DNA from: Bifidobacterium mellis
Lineage (GTDB): Bacteria > Actinomycetota > Actinomycetes > Actinomycetales > Bifidobacteriaceae
Reading direction: 5' to 3'
DNA length: 64,000 bases
Assembly (NCBI RefSeq): GCF_000967265.1
Contig: NZ_KQ033885.1
Span: 533,552 to 597,551, forward strand
Made by a program: the position numbers and the translations under genes
The notes under the pieces: model-generated
Seen by the model: only the letters and a program-made list of their open reading frames with translations
What the model was told of the DNA's origin: nothing
The model's database searches: none
Part shown: in pieces, positions 18,624-29,360 of the stretch
How positions within the stretch are numbered: position 1 is the first letter of the stretch
How the letters are laid out: each line of letters starts with the position of its first letter

Positions 18624-19961
18624 ATGGATAAGCAAGAGGAGTTCGCGCTGCGCACTGTCGAGGAGCGCGATGTCCGGTTCATTCGTCTCTGGTTCACCGA
18701 CGTCTTGGGCACCCTGAAGTCGGTGGCCATAGCGCCCACCGAGTTGGAGGTCGCCTTCGAGGAGGGACTGGGCTTTGACGGCTCGGCCATCGAGGGTATG
18801 ACCAGGGTCTCCGAGGATGACATGATCGTCAAGCCCGACCCGTCCACCTTCCAGATACTTCCCTGGAGGGGCGGACCCCAGGGTACGGCGCGGATCTTCT
18901 GCGACGTGCTCACACCGGACGGCGAGCCCAGCAGCGGTGACCCCAGGCATGTGCTCAAGCGTGCCCTGGCCAAGGCCAAGGAGAAGGGCTTCATCTTCTA
19001 CACCCATCCGGAGATCGAATTCTACCTGTTCGAGAATCAGGATGACTGGTCCCAGGTTCCGACCCCCATCGACGAGGGCGGCTACTTCGACCATGTGCCC
19101 CGCAGCCCGGGGATGGACTTCCGCCGGGCCTGCGTCAACATGCTGGAGCAGATGGGCATCTCGGTGGAGTACTCCCACCATGAGGCCGGACCGGGGCAGA
19201 ACGAGATCGACCTGCGCTATGCCGACGCCCTGACCACCTCCGACAACATCATGACCTTCCGGACCGTGGTCAAGGAGATTTCCCTGGAGCGGGGGATCTA
19301 CGCCAGCTTCATGCCCAAGCCCTTCACCGACAAGCCGGGGTCGGGCATGCACACCCATCTGAGCCTGTTCGAGGGGGACACCAATGCCTTCTACGAGGTG
19401 GGCCAGGAGTTCAACATGTCCCAGACGGCCCGGCAGTTCGCCGCCGGCATTCTGGCCCATGCGGCCGAGATCTGCGCGGTGACCGACCAGTACGTCAACT
19501 CCTACAAGCGGCTCTGGGGGGGAGCCGAGGCACCCAGCTACGTCTGCTGGGGGCACAACAACCGGTCCGCCCTCCTGCGCATACCCCAGTACAAACCCGG
19601 CAAGGGCAACTCGGCCAGGATGGAGTTCCGCGGCCTGGATCCGGGGGCCAACCCCTACCTGGCCTACTCGGTGCTGCTGGCTGCGGGCCTTGACGGGATC
19701 GAGCAGAAGATGACCCTGGGCGAGCCCACCAGCGACGACGTCTGGGAGCTGACCGACGCCGAGCGGCAGGCCATGGGCATCGAGCCCCTGCCTGACAGCC
19801 TGGACGCGGCCCTCAAGGTCATGGAGAAGTCGGACTTCGTGGCCCAGGTGCTGGGCGAGCAGACCTTCGAGTACTTCCTGCGCAACAAGCACCGGGAGTG
19901 GGCCGGATACAGCCGGCAGGTCACCCCCTACGAGCTGGCCTACTACCTGCCCAGGCTTTGA
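18624..19961 (+). CDS. glnA: Glutamine synthetase, GlnA2-type (class I without adenylylation site)
   Basis: ATP-dependent synthesis of glutamine from glutamate and ammonia, forming a dodecamer. Visible motifs are LWFTDVLGTLKSV, GFDGSAIEGM, metal-ligand EIEFYLFE, HHEAGPGQNEIDLRYADAL, GSGMHTHLSLFEG, and ARMEFRGLDPGANPYLAYSVLLAAGLDGI. The region that carries the adenylylated Tyr in GSI-beta enzymes reads DDVWELTDAERQAMGIEPLP and lacks it, matching GSI-alpha/GlnA2 types. The ATG at 18624 has GGGAG upstream. The gene follows hisA by 46 nt and ends tail-to-tail with the next minus-strand gene. Confidence 0.96.
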   Translation: MDKQEEFALRTVEERDVRFIRLWFTDVLGTLKSVAIAPTELEVAFEEGLGFDGSAIEGMTRVSEDDMIVKPDPSTFQILPWRGGPQGTARIFCDVLTPDGEPSSGDPRHVLKRALAKAKEKGFIFYTHPEIEFYLFENQDDWSQVPTPIDEGGYFDHVPRSPGMDFRRACVNMLEQMGISVEYSHHEAGPGQNEIDLRYADALTTSDNIMTFRTVVKEISLERGIYASFMPKPFTDKPGSGMHTHLSLFEGDTNAFYEVGQEFNMSQTARQFAAGILAHAAEICAVTDQYVNSYKRLWGGAEAPSYVCWGHNNRSALLRIPQYKPGKGNSARMEFRGLDPGANPYLAYSVLLAAGLDGIEQKMTLGEPTSDDVWELTDAERQAMGIEPLPDSLDAALKVMEKSDFVAQVLGEQTFEYFLRNKHREWAGYSRQVTPYELAYYLPRL

Positions 19962-19970
19962 ATCCGGGGC

Positions 19971-20858
19971 TCACTGGTCCGATCGGCCGAACCAGCTGTT
20001 GTAGATGATGACGAAGTTGCGATTGCCATAGCTTGAGCAGCGGTTGCCCTCGCCGTCGCCTGCCCGCAGCGCTGCCTCGTTGGGCTGGTAGGGCGTATAG
20101 ATGTAGAGCAGGGCAGTGGCATCGTTCTCGATGTAGACCTTGCCGCTGCCACAGGAGGCATCGGGGCTGAAGCGCACATCGTTCAGGGCCTTGGTCTGGT
20201 AGCCGTATTGGTCCCGGTGGGCCTGGTAGTAGCGGAACCGGTGGGCGGCACCGTAGACCTGGTTGAAGAATCCGGCGTAGCGAGCGTCGCAGTCTGCATC
20301 GTCAGGACAGGAGAGGCCCATGGCCGACTGGAGCTGGACCTGGGTGGGGGGCTGGTCGGTGGCCACCAGGTGCTGCTCCTTTTGCAGCATGGTCAGGAGG
20401 ACCTTCTGACTGATTCCGCAGGAGCGGGCTGACCCGTCGATGATCTGAGCCGCGCTCTGCCCCTTGCCGCCCTTGTAGGCATCACATAGGCCGTCGCCAG
20501 GGCGGTCGGGGACATCCATCTGTAGACTGCGCAGGCAGGTGGAGCCGTTGCAGGATCCCCCCTTCTGGTCCAGGAAGGCCTGGACATCGTCGGCGTTCAT
20601 GTCCACCGTGTCATGGAAGCGGTGATCGGTGATGATCCTGCCTGGATTGAAGACGTACTCCTGGGAGAGCTGCTCCTGGTGGCGGATGACGCGGCCGACC
20701 ATCAGCCGGTAGGAGACGAAGCGGACGGCAAGGATGCACAGGGCGACCACCAGGACTATGGCCATCAGGGCTGCCCCCAGGGTCTGCGCGCGGCGGAGGG
20801 TCATCCGTCCGCGTTCGTTGCCGCCCCTGCGTGCTCGTCCCGATGGCCTTGTGCTCAT
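19971..20858 (-). CDS. Membrane-anchored extracytoplasmic protein, possible wall-active (lysozyme-like) enzyme
   Basis: A 295-residue protein with a basic N terminus, one signal-anchor helix (about residues 27-47: LGAALMAIVLVVALCILAV) and a large outside domain with about ten cysteines in pairs. A segment GISQKVLLTMLQKEQHLV, followed by LQSAMGLSC and a Tyr-rich tract (FRYYQAHRDQYGYQ), resembles the catalytic Glu region of lysozyme-like transglycosylases; this is inference only. It ends with NRNFVIIYNSWFG. Start overlaps the hrpA stop (ATGA), so it is the last gene of a coupled operon. Bifidobacterial homologues are, as far as I recall, often named haemagglutinin without evidence. Confidence 0.78.
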   Translation of the reverse strand: MSTRPSGRARRGGNERGRMTLRRAQTLGAALMAIVLVVALCILAVRFVSYRLMVGRVIRHQEQLSQEYVFNPGRIITDHRFHDTVDMNADDVQAFLDQKGGSCNGSTCLRSLQMDVPDRPGDGLCDAYKGGKGQSAAQIIDGSARSCGISQKVLLTMLQKEQHLVATDQPPTQVQLQSAMGLSCPDDADCDARYAGFFNQVYGAAHRFRYYQAHRDQYGYQTKALNDVRFSPDASCGSGKVYIENDATALLYIYTPYQPNEAALRAGDGEGNRCSSYGNRNFVIIYNSWFGRSDQ

Positions 20859-23800
20859 GGTTTTCCTTCCAGCGCCTTCCTGATCCTTTGCAGGCTGACG
20901 GGGATGGCCGTCCCCAGCTCCTGGGCCCAGATGGAGACAAAGTACTCCTCCATCATCCAACGTCCCCTTTGCGCACGGTCCATGGCCTGGTCTCGTCCGG
21001 GACCGGCGGGCAGAGCCTGGGCCGCCTTGGCCGCCTGGTCCACCAGATCCTGGGCGGTCTGCGCCTGCCATGCCCATCGTACGTCACGATCCTTGTCCCT
21101 GCGGGCCTTGTCCAGGCGCATCAGGTCCGCCTTCAGGTATGTCCGCAGGCGGGGGAGGGCATAGGGCGGATCGGCGCCGATGAAGCCCTTGGCCACCAGA
21201 TTGGCAGAATGCTGGCGTATCCACTGCAGGACCGAGAGCAGGGGAAGATCGGCCGGGCCGGACACGGCCTTGTCCACCTGGGCCGAGGTCTCCAGAATGG
21301 CGGTCACATCCCTGGCCACCTGATAGACGGTGTCCTCGTAGACCTGGCTGACGCCGGCCACAGCCTCCTGCAGGGTCCGGTCGTCGGTGACGGCTTCGGT
21401 GTGGGGGATCAGGCGCTTGACAGCGGCCATCTGCAGGTCCTCGGCAAGCGCGGAGGTGTCCGCATAGGGGGCCGAGGCCAGCATCAGGGCCTCCCGGCTC
21501 AGCCAGCGTGAGGAGATCCGCTGGGCAGGCAGGTGGAGCTTGTCCAGGGCGGCCTGCCAGATCAGTTCCTCGCGCGGTTTGGTGGTGGCGCCGGACTGGT
21601 GGAGCAGGTCGGCGCTCTTGACCACCTGACCCTGTCGGGCGGCCTTGCTGGCCTGGGAGTCCACCCGGGACCGGGCCGACTGCCGGGCCTGTCCGGCCAG
21701 GTCGCGCTGCAGGTCGGTCAGGGACTTGGACCGGCCCAGGACCTTGGGGTGGCCCTGGCCCTTGCGGCCGTGGCCCTGGCGCCGATCCTCCTCCACCTGG
21801 AAGGTGGGGCGCAGGTAGTCGGGTAGCCGTTCCAACCTGGCCTGGGTGAAGACCTCCGGGTGCAGCTGGGCGCCGACCGTATCGATGGCTGCGGCGGTGA
21901 AGGCCTGCTCGAAGTCCGGCCAGCCTCCGGCGGGGATGGCTCCTGCACTGTTTTCGTCTTCGTCTGCATGCTGCTGGTCCGCCGACCCGTAGGTGGCCTG
22001 CTCTGCCGGCGCCGGATCGGCGCCGGGCAACAGGGGATAGTGGCCGTCTATCCAGGCGCGGATGGTCCGGGCGGCGTCAGGAGCGGGGACGAACTGGACC
22101 CGCAGGGCCTTGGGCAGGGACTTGATGGTGGCTGTGATCAGATCGTCCAGAAGACCGGGCACGGTCCAGCTGAACTGTCCGGGCATCAGCTGGTTCAGGC
22201 AGTGCAGGGGGATGTGGACAGTGATGCCGTCGTCCGGCTCTCCCGGCTGGTAGCGGTAGGTCAGGGGCAGATCCATGGGCCGGCCGTCGATGCCCAGGGT
22301 GTGCCAGTGGTCGGGGTAGTCCCCGGGTCGGTAGGAGGCGGACTGGTCGTTCAGGCGCTCCACCTTGTCGGGGTCGAAGTCCAGCAGGTGGGGGTCCGCA
22401 TCGTGGTGCTTCCGCCACCAGGCGCCCAGTGCAGCCAGGGAGGTGGCCTCCTGGGGAATGCGCTCCTGGTAGAAATCGTAGAGGTCCTCCTCGGTGACGG
22501 TGCCGGTCACCTGACGGGTCCGGCTGGTCCGCTCTCCGGCCTCTCTGAGCACCTGCCTGTTGGCCTGAATGAAGCCGTCATGGGGGAAGCGCTCGCGTAC
22601 GTCACCCTCGACCAGGCCCTGGCGTATCAGCATGTCCCGGGCCTGGCCGGGGTTGATGCGGGCCCACTGGACCGTCCTGTCGCGCACGATGGGCAGGCCG
22701 TAGAGCAGAACCTTTGAGGTCGCCACCGCGGCACCACGGGAGGCCGACCAATGGGGCTCGGCGTAGGTGGTCCTGGTCAGCGACTTGGCCAGGGGCTCGG
22801 CCCAGGCGGGGTCGATGGCTGCACAGCAGCGCGCCCAGAGCCGGGAGGTCTCCACCAGCTCGGCGGCCATGATCCAGGGCGGATTGGCCTTGGCCAGTGC
22901 AGAGCCGGGGAAGATGGCGAAATGCGTGCCGCGCGCCCCCTGATAGTCGTTCTTGGCCTGCCGGCGAGCCCGCTTCATGGCCTTGGCCCGGGCGGCACCA
23001 TGCAGGCCGGCGAAATCGGAGGCCTTGGGTTCGTGGACCACCTGCATGCCCATGCTGGAGAGCAGCCCGGCCAGCATGGACCGGTGGATGCCTTGGTCGT
23101 CCCAGGAGCAGACCAGGGCGTGTGCCGCCTGCTGCCCAATCGGCAGGGCCAGCAGGGCCTGATCCGGTCCCTTGACGGGGACGGGGGAGCCTACCTTCAT
23201 GTGCAGTCCCCGGCACATCTGGGCAAGCTGCCGGTAGAGGTCATGCCACTGCCGCATGCGCAGGAAGGCCATGTACTCCTGCTTGCAGGCCTTGCGCAGG
23301 GCCCCGTTGGAGGGTTCCTTGTCCTGCGGGAAGAAGCGGTTCCAGATGTTCAGGGCCGTCAGGAAGTCGCTGGATGGGTCCTCGTAGCGGGCATGGATCC
23401 GATCGGCCTCCTCGCGCTTCTCCTCAGGTCGCTCGCGGGGGTCCTGCAGGGAGAGGAAGGCCACGACCACCAGAACGGCGGCCAGGGTGTCCGGGGTGGC
23501 ATCCTGGCCGGCCTGCAGGATCATTCTGCCCAGACGGATGTCGATGGGGATCCTGGCCAGCCGTCGTCCCAGATTGGTCAGCCGGATGAGGCCCTGCTGG
23601 CGGGAGATGGCCTGAAGCTCGGTCAGTTCCCGCAGACCGTCGCTGACTGCTCGGGTGTCGGGCGGGTCGATGAAGCCGAAGTCGGTGACGTCCTCGGCCG
23701 TATGGGCCACGCCCACCGAGAGCATATGCAGGATGACCGAACCCAGGGAGGTGCGCAGGATCTCCGGGTCGGTGAACTTGGGACGGGTGTCATAGTCGTC

Positions 23801-24946
23801 CTTGGCATACAGGCGGATGGCGATGCCGTCGGCCACACGTCCGCAGCGGCCCGCCCGCTGATCGGCCGAGGCCTGGGAGATGGGCTCGATGGGCAGGCGC
23901 TGGACCTTGGCCGACTTGGAATAGCGGCTGATCCTGGCCAATCCCGGGTCCACCACGTATCGGATGCCCGGTACCGTCAGGGAGGTTTCCGCCACGTTGG
24001 TGGCGATCACGATACGCTGATGGCCGTGGTGTTCGAATACCCGGTGCTGCTCCTTGGCCGACAGGCGGGCGAAGAGGGGGATGATCTCCAGGGCGTCCGG
24101 GCGGCGCATGTCGGAGGTTCGCGGGCCGAAGTGGCGTCGCAGGGCGGTTTCGTACTCACGGATGTCGCGCTCGCCGGCTGCGAAGACCAGGATGTCCCTG
24201 GGGCCGTCCTCATGGGTGGAGTGGATGACCAGCTCGGCGCAGGCCCGGGCCACCGCCTTGGGGATGTCCGGTTCCTCCCTGTCCTGGCCTTCCCCATCGG
24301 AGTCGAACCCGGGTACATGCCGCATCAGGGCAGGTGCCGATCCGGCGGGCTCGTAGAGGGTTTGGACCGGATAGGTCCGGCCGGAGACCTCCAGCACGGG
24401 CACCTGGGTGTGCAGGGCCTTGGCGAAGTGGTCCCGGAACTTGACCGAATCGATGGTGGCCGAGGTGATGATCAGCTTCAGATCGGGCCGTTTGGGCAGC
24501 AGGGCGGTCAGGTAGCCCAGCAGAAAGTCGATGTTCAGGCTGCGCTCGTGGGCCTCGTCGATGATGATGGTGTCGTAGGCCCGTAGCTGGGGATCGCCCT
24601 GGATCTGCGCCAGGAGGATGCCGTCGGTGACCACTCGCAGGCGGGTGCTCCTGCTGGACTTGTCGGTGAAGCGCACCTGGTAGCCGATCTGGTCACCCAG
24701 CCTGGTGCCTGTCTCCGAGGCGATGCGCTCAGCCACGGTTCTGGCGGCGATCCTCCTGGGCTGGGTGTGCACGATCTGGTGGCCGTGGTCGCCACGACCC
24801 ATCTGAAGGAGGATCTTGGGAATCTGGGTGGTCTTGCCCGAGCCGGTCTGACCGGAGACGATGACCACCTGGGAGGACTGCACGGCGTGGACGATGTCCT
24901 CCTTGACCGCACTGATGGGCAGCTCGGCGGGATACTCGAACCTCAT
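20855..24946 (-). CDS. hrpA: ATP-dependent RNA helicase HrpA
   Basis: DEAH-box RNA helicase, 1363 aa, implicated in rescue of stalled or collided ribosomes and mRNA processing in other bacteria. Walker A (SGQTGSGKTTQIPK, residues 31-44), DEAH in IIDEAHERSLNIDFLLGYL, motif III SATID, motif VI QRAGRCGR, followed by the HA2/OB domains and the long HrpA C-terminal extension. Start at 24946 is chosen because protein-like sequence begins with MRFEYPAELPISAV and the ATG overlaps the upstream methyltransferase stop (ATGA). Confidence 0.96.
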   Translation of the reverse strand: MRFEYPAELPISAVKEDIVHAVQSSQVVIVSGQTGSGKTTQIPKILLQMGRGDHGHQIVHTQPRRIAARTVAERIASETGTRLGDQIGYQVRFTDKSSRSTRLRVVTDGILLAQIQGDPQLRAYDTIIIDEAHERSLNIDFLLGYLTALLPKRPDLKLIITSATIDSVKFRDHFAKALHTQVPVLEVSGRTYPVQTLYEPAGSAPALMRHVPGFDSDGEGQDREEPDIPKAVARACAELVIHSTHEDGPRDILVFAAGERDIREYETALRRHFGPRTSDMRRPDALEIIPLFARLSAKEQHRVFEHHGHQRIVIATNVAETSLTVPGIRYVVDPGLARISRYSKSAKVQRLPIEPISQASADQRAGRCGRVADGIAIRLYAKDDYDTRPKFTDPEILRTSLGSVILHMLSVGVAHTAEDVTDFGFIDPPDTRAVSDGLRELTELQAISRQQGLIRLTNLGRRLARIPIDIRLGRMILQAGQDATPDTLAAVLVVVAFLSLQDPRERPEEKREEADRIHARYEDPSSDFLTALNIWNRFFPQDKEPSNGALRKACKQEYMAFLRMRQWHDLYRQLAQMCRGLHMKVGSPVPVKGPDQALLALPIGQQAAHALVCSWDDQGIHRSMLAGLLSSMGMQVVHEPKASDFAGLHGAARAKAMKRARRQAKNDYQGARGTHFAIFPGSALAKANPPWIMAAELVETSRLWARCCAAIDPAWAEPLAKSLTRTTYAEPHWSASRGAAVATSKVLLYGLPIVRDRTVQWARINPGQARDMLIRQGLVEGDVRERFPHDGFIQANRQVLREAGERTSRTRQVTGTVTEEDLYDFYQERIPQEATSLAALGAWWRKHHDADPHLLDFDPDKVERLNDQSASYRPGDYPDHWHTLGIDGRPMDLPLTYRYQPGEPDDGITVHIPLHCLNQLMPGQFSWTVPGLLDDLITATIKSLPKALRVQFVPAPDAARTIRAWIDGHYPLLPGADPAPAEQATYGSADQQHADEDENSAGAIPAGGWPDFEQAFTAAAIDTVGAQLHPEVFTQARLERLPDYLRPTFQVEEDRRQGHGRKGQGHPKVLGRSKSLTDLQRDLAGQARQSARSRVDSQASKAARQGQVVKSADLLHQSGATTKPREELIWQAALDKLHLPAQRISSRWLSREALMLASAPYADTSALAEDLQMAAVKRLIPHTEAVTDDRTLQEAVAGVSQVYEDTVYQVARDVTAILETSAQVDKAVSGPADLPLLSVLQWIRQHSANLVAKGFIGADPPYALPRLRTYLKADLMRLDKARRDKDRDVRWAWQAQTAQDLVDQAAKAAQALPAGPGRDQAMDRAQRGRWMMEEYFVSIWAQELGTAIPVSLQRIRKALEGKP

Positions 24947-25611
24947 GCCCGGCCCACCTCGATGATCCGGTAGCCCTTGGACGAGGCATATTTCTCCGCC
25001 GTCCAGCCGGAGCCCAGGGCCTGAGCCAGCCAGGGAATCAGGGAGTCGGCGCCCAGGTTGCGCTGGACCACCAGGTAGGCCCGGCCTTGGGGTTTCAGTC
25101 TGGGCAGGTAGGTCATCAGCAGGTCGTGCAGGGCCGTCTTGCCCACCCGGATGGGCGGATTGGACCATATCAGGTCGAAGCACAGATGGTCCGGCACCTG
25201 CTCCGGGGTCAGCGTGTGCACCCTGTCAAGGCCCTGGGACCGGGCGTTGCGGGCGGTCAGATCCAGGGCCCGCAGGTTGGTGTCCACAGCATAGACGCTG
25301 GCCTTTGGCGACTGGATGGCCATGCTCAGGGCGATGGGCCCCCAGCCGCAGCCCAGGTCCAGAAAATCGCCCTCGACCGGGGGCTGGGGGACGCGTTTGA
25401 GCAAAACCGAGGTGCCCAGGTCAAGCCTGCCCGACGAGAAGACCCCGTGGGAGACCTCCACCTGGCAGGTGCGGCCGGCCAGCTCCACCCGGATGGTCCG
25501 CCGCTGGTCGGGGGAGGCCGGACGGGCCACGAAGTACTGTTCGCCTCCGTCCGTCCCGGTCCTGGAGGATTGCCCCCGGCTGCTGCCATGGTCCCTGTGC
25601 GTCATGTCCAT
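24943..25611 (-). CDS. RsmC-like class I SAM-dependent methyltransferase
   Basis: Probable 16S rRNA guanine-N2 methyltransferase of the RsmC type. SAM-binding motif I is DFLDLGCGWGPIALSMA, motif II VYAVDTNLRALDLTARNA, and the catalytic NPP motif is WSNPPIRVGKTALHDLL; the C terminus has RAYLVVQRNLGAD and EKYASSKGYRIIEV, typical of RsmC/RlmG. Only one methyltransferase domain is present (222 aa). The start is ambiguous between 25611 and 25605. First gene of an ATGA-coupled run with hrpA and the exported protein. Confidence 0.9.
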   Translation of the reverse strand: MDMTHRDHGSSRGQSSRTGTDGGEQYFVARPASPDQRRTIRVELAGRTCQVEVSHGVFSSGRLDLGTSVLLKRVPQPPVEGDFLDLGCGWGPIALSMAIQSPKASVYAVDTNLRALDLTARNARSQGLDRVHTLTPEQVPDHLCFDLIWSNPPIRVGKTALHDLLMTYLPRLKPQGRAYLVVQRNLGADSLIPWLAQALGSGWTAEKYASSKGYRIIEVGRA

Positions 25612-25740
25612 CCCGTCCGTCTTTGAAGTCTGCCCGTCCCTCGGGCGCTCGCTGATGTCTGCTAAGAAGATGATAATAAAGACTGTGTCATGATTCCGCC
25701 TATACCGGATTCGTTCCCCAGTCCATAGATCAATGCAGAG

Positions 25741-27294
25741 GTGCCTTTGACCCAAGAAAAACCGACCCAAGAGCATGGTTCAGCGGTTGTCGATGCCCAT
25801 CAGGACCCGCTCGCCCACAAGTCCGAGGTGCTGACAGGCAGTAGGGAGCAGGTCGGGCAGGACCAGGATCAGGAGTGGGAGGAGCGCAGCCGACGCAATG
25901 CCTTCCGCCATGTCGAGGGGCTGGGGGAGCTCCAGGACGTGACCGAGGTGGAGTACCGCAAGGTCCGTCTGGAGCGTGTGGTCCTGGTCGGGGTCTGGTC
26001 GGGTTCGCGGACCACGGTCGGCCAGGCCGAGGAGTCCCTGCGTGAGCTGGCAGCCCTGGCACGGACCGCCGGGGCCGAGGTGCTCGACGGACTGCTCCAG
26101 CAGCGGGTCAAGCCCGATCCTGCCACCTACCTGGGTTCGGGCAAGGCTCGGGAGCTGGCGGATATCGTGGCCCGGCTGGGTGCCGACACCATCATCACCG
26201 ACGACGACCTTCATCCCTCCCAGCGACGGGCTCTGGAGGATGTCACCAAGATCAAGGTGGTCGACAGGACGGCCCTGATCCTGGACATCTTCGCCCAGCA
26301 TGCCACCAGCCGCGAGGGCAAGGCCCAGGTGGAGCTGGCCCAGCTGGAGTACATGCTGCCCAGGCTGCGCGGCTGGGGCGGATCACTCTCCCGCCAGGCT
26401 GGTGGTCAGGCTGCCGGGCAGGCCGGCGGCATAGGCTCCCGCGGTCCGGGCGAGACCAAGATCGAGACCGACCGGCGGGTCATCAGGCGGCGGATTTCCC
26501 GGCTGAAGCGCCAGATTGCCCAGATGGCCCCCTCGCGTCAGGTCAAGCGTGGGTCCCGGCGGCGCTACCAGTTGCCGGCCGTGGCCGTGGTGGGGTACAC
26601 CAACGCCGGCAAATCCTCGCTGACCAACCGGCTGACCGGGTCCCAGGAACTGGTGGAGAACGCCCTCTTCGCCACCCTGGATACGGCCGTCAGGCGCACC
26701 AAGGCGGCAGATGGCCGACTCTACGTCTATGTGGACACGGTCGGATTCGTCCGCCGCCTGCCCACCCAGCTGGTCGAGGCCTTCAAATCCACCCTGGAGG
26801 AAGTGGGGCAGTCCGACCTGATCCTGCACGTCGTGGACGGTTCCCATCCCGATCCATTCGGCCAGATCAGGGCTGTGGACGCTGTGCTGGCGGACATCCC
26901 CGGCGCCGAGTCCATTCCCCGCCTGCTGGTCTTCAACAAGGTGGATCTGATCGATCAGGACGCCAGGCAGCGGCTTGCCAACCTCGAACCCGAGGCCTTT
27001 CTGGTCTCGGCCAGGCAGGGTCAGGGTCTGGAACCCCTGCGCAGGCGGGTGGAGGAGCTGCTGCCCGCCCCCGCCGTGCATGTCCAGGCCATCCTGCCCT
27101 ACACCAGCGGCTCCCTGCTGGAACAGGTGCGGCAGCTGGGAAGGGTTGATTCATTGGAATACCGGGCCGACGGTGTTGCGCTGAGCGCTGATGTGGACGA
27201 CCGGCTGGCGGCCGCCGTGCTTGACCAGGCCATTGACCAGAAGCCCTTGCAGGCTTCAGGGGGTGACACGCCATCGGCGGGGCGGAACTCTTAA
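25741..27294 (+). CDS. hflX: GTPase HflX (ribosome splitting factor)
   Basis: Ribosome-associated GTPase that can split stalled 70S ribosomes. The N-terminal HflX domain includes VVLVGVWSG, DPATYLGSGKARELA and IITDDDLHPSQRRALED; the glycine-rich linker contains RGPGETKIETDRR; the G domain has G1 VGYTNAGKSSLTNRL, G3 DTVGFVRRLPTQL, G4 FNKVD and G5 VSARQG. The 517-aa product starts at GTG 25741 or TTG 25747; AGAGGTG upstream does not decide. It is divergent from the rsmC/hrpA operon. Confidence 0.95.
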   Translation: MPLTQEKPTQEHGSAVVDAHQDPLAHKSEVLTGSREQVGQDQDQEWEERSRRNAFRHVEGLGELQDVTEVEYRKVRLERVVLVGVWSGSRTTVGQAEESLRELAALARTAGAEVLDGLLQQRVKPDPATYLGSGKARELADIVARLGADTIITDDDLHPSQRRALEDVTKIKVVDRTALILDIFAQHATSREGKAQVELAQLEYMLPRLRGWGGSLSRQAGGQAAGQAGGIGSRGPGETKIETDRRVIRRRISRLKRQIAQMAPSRQVKRGSRRRYQLPAVAVVGYTNAGKSSLTNRLTGSQELVENALFATLDTAVRRTKAADGRLYVYVDTVGFVRRLPTQLVEAFKSTLEEVGQSDLILHVVDGSHPDPFGQIRAVDAVLADIPGAESIPRLLVFNKVDLIDQDARQRLANLEPEAFLVSARQGQGLEPLRRRVEELLPAPAVHVQAILPYTSGSLLEQVRQLGRVDSLEYRADGVALSADVDDRLAAAVLDQAIDQKPLQASGGDTPSAGRNS

Positions 27295-27353
27295 GGGCAG
27301 ATGCGCACCAGGTCACCTATGCTGGGTAGACTACGTATGTTGTGTCAGCGGCA

Positions 27354-27370
27354 AACCCGTTTCCCGGGTT
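27354..27370 (+). promoter_or_regulatory. 5'-UTR hairpin of ldh
   Basis: AACCCG-TTTCC-CGGGTT forms a perfect 6-bp stem and 5-nt loop 24 nt before the ldh start, just ahead of the AGAGAGG ribosome-binding site. Such hairpins near the 5' end can stabilise abundant glycolytic mRNAs; this role is inferred. Confidence 0.45.
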
Positions 27371-27390
27371 CCGATAAGAGAGGTCCATAG

Positions 27391-28356
<966 letters not shown>

Positions 28357-28427
28357 GTATTTCCCGGAAAACCCTTGCCTTGTGACCCCTGGTGGCATAC
28401 TTTGGTGACTGATGAATCGGGGTATGC

Positions 28428-29357
28428 ATGAGCGCTCATGAAGGTGGTGTCCAGGGCGGCGGATCCGCCCATCGTAGACAGTTGCTGATGACCCTGGCGC
28501 TGACGGGCTCGGTCTTCGTGGCCGAAGTCGTGGGCGCCTTGGTCACCCGCAGCCTGGCCTTGCTGGTCGACGCCGGGCACATGATGACCGACATGGCCGT
28601 GCTGATCGCCTCCACAGTCACTGCTGTGTTGATGGAGCGCCGTCCCACAGACCGGCGGACCTGGGGATGGTCCCGTCTGGAGGTCATCACGGCGGCTGGC
28701 GGTGCTCTCGTTCTGCTGGCTGTGGGCATCTATGCCATTGTGGAGGCCGTCTTGAGGCTCTGGTCGCCCGGGCGGGACCAGGTTCATCAGCAGGGGTTGC
28801 TGCTCTTCTTCGGCATTTTGGGTCTGGCTGCCAATGTGGGGTCCATCCTGGTCCTGGCCTCCGGGCATAAGGACAACCTGAATATGCGTGCCGCTTTTCT
28901 CGAAGTGGTCAACGATGCACTGGGCTCGGTGGCCGTCCTGGTATCTGCCGTGGTCATGATGCTCACCGGCTGGGCCGGATTCGATGCCGTGGCGGGAGCC
29001 CTGATTGCTCTGCTGATGATTCCCCGCGCGATCAAACTGCTGGCCAGCAGTGTCTCCGTGCTTCTTGAGGAGACCCCGGCGGACCTCGACATGGCCAAGG
29101 TCAGGAAGCACCTGGAGGGCGTGCCTGGCGTGCTGGAGGTTCATGACCTGCATGCCAACAGCGTCTCCACTGGTCTGCCGCAGCTGACGGCACATGTGGT
29201 GGTGCGTCAGGGAACGACGGCCGTTGAAAACGAACGAATTCTGACCAGCATGCAGCGCTGCTTGCGCGATCATTTTCCGGTCTCGGTCGAACATACGACC
29301 TTCCAGATAGAACCGCAGGGTCACCGGGACAGCAGCGGCGAACATTTGGACATGTAG
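28428..29357 (+). CDS. Cation diffusion facilitator (zinc/cadmium/cobalt-type) exporter
   Basis: Proton-coupled divalent-metal exporter of the CDF family, 309 aa. Six hydrophobic segments are visible; the transport-site motif in TM2 is LLVDAGHMMTDMAVL and in TM5 is AFLEVVNDALGSVAVL, giving the HxxxD/DxxxD-type metal site. The C-terminal cytoplasmic ferredoxin-like domain includes VPGVLEVHDLHANS. It is convergent with lexA with only 3 nt between stops. Metal specificity is not resolved by sequence. Confidence 0.94.
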   Translation: MSAHEGGVQGGGSAHRRQLLMTLALTGSVFVAEVVGALVTRSLALLVDAGHMMTDMAVLIASTVTAVLMERRPTDRRTWGWSRLEVITAAGGALVLLAVGIYAIVEAVLRLWSPGRDQVHQQGLLLFFGILGLAANVGSILVLASGHKDNLNMRAAFLEVVNDALGSVAVLVSAVVMMLTGWAGFDAVAGALIALLMIPRAIKLLASSVSVLLEETPADLDMAKVRKHLEGVPGVLEVHDLHANSVSTGLPQLTAHVVVRQGTTAVENERILTSMQRCLRDHFPVSVEHTTFQIEPQGHRDSSGEHLDM

Positions 29358-29360
29358 CCT

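Noticed and set aside
22751-24586. 611-codon open frame on the plus strand opposite hrpA
   Set aside because: Gly/Val/Leu/Gln-rich antisense shadow caused by the codon bias of hrpA; no ribosome-binding site, no domain.
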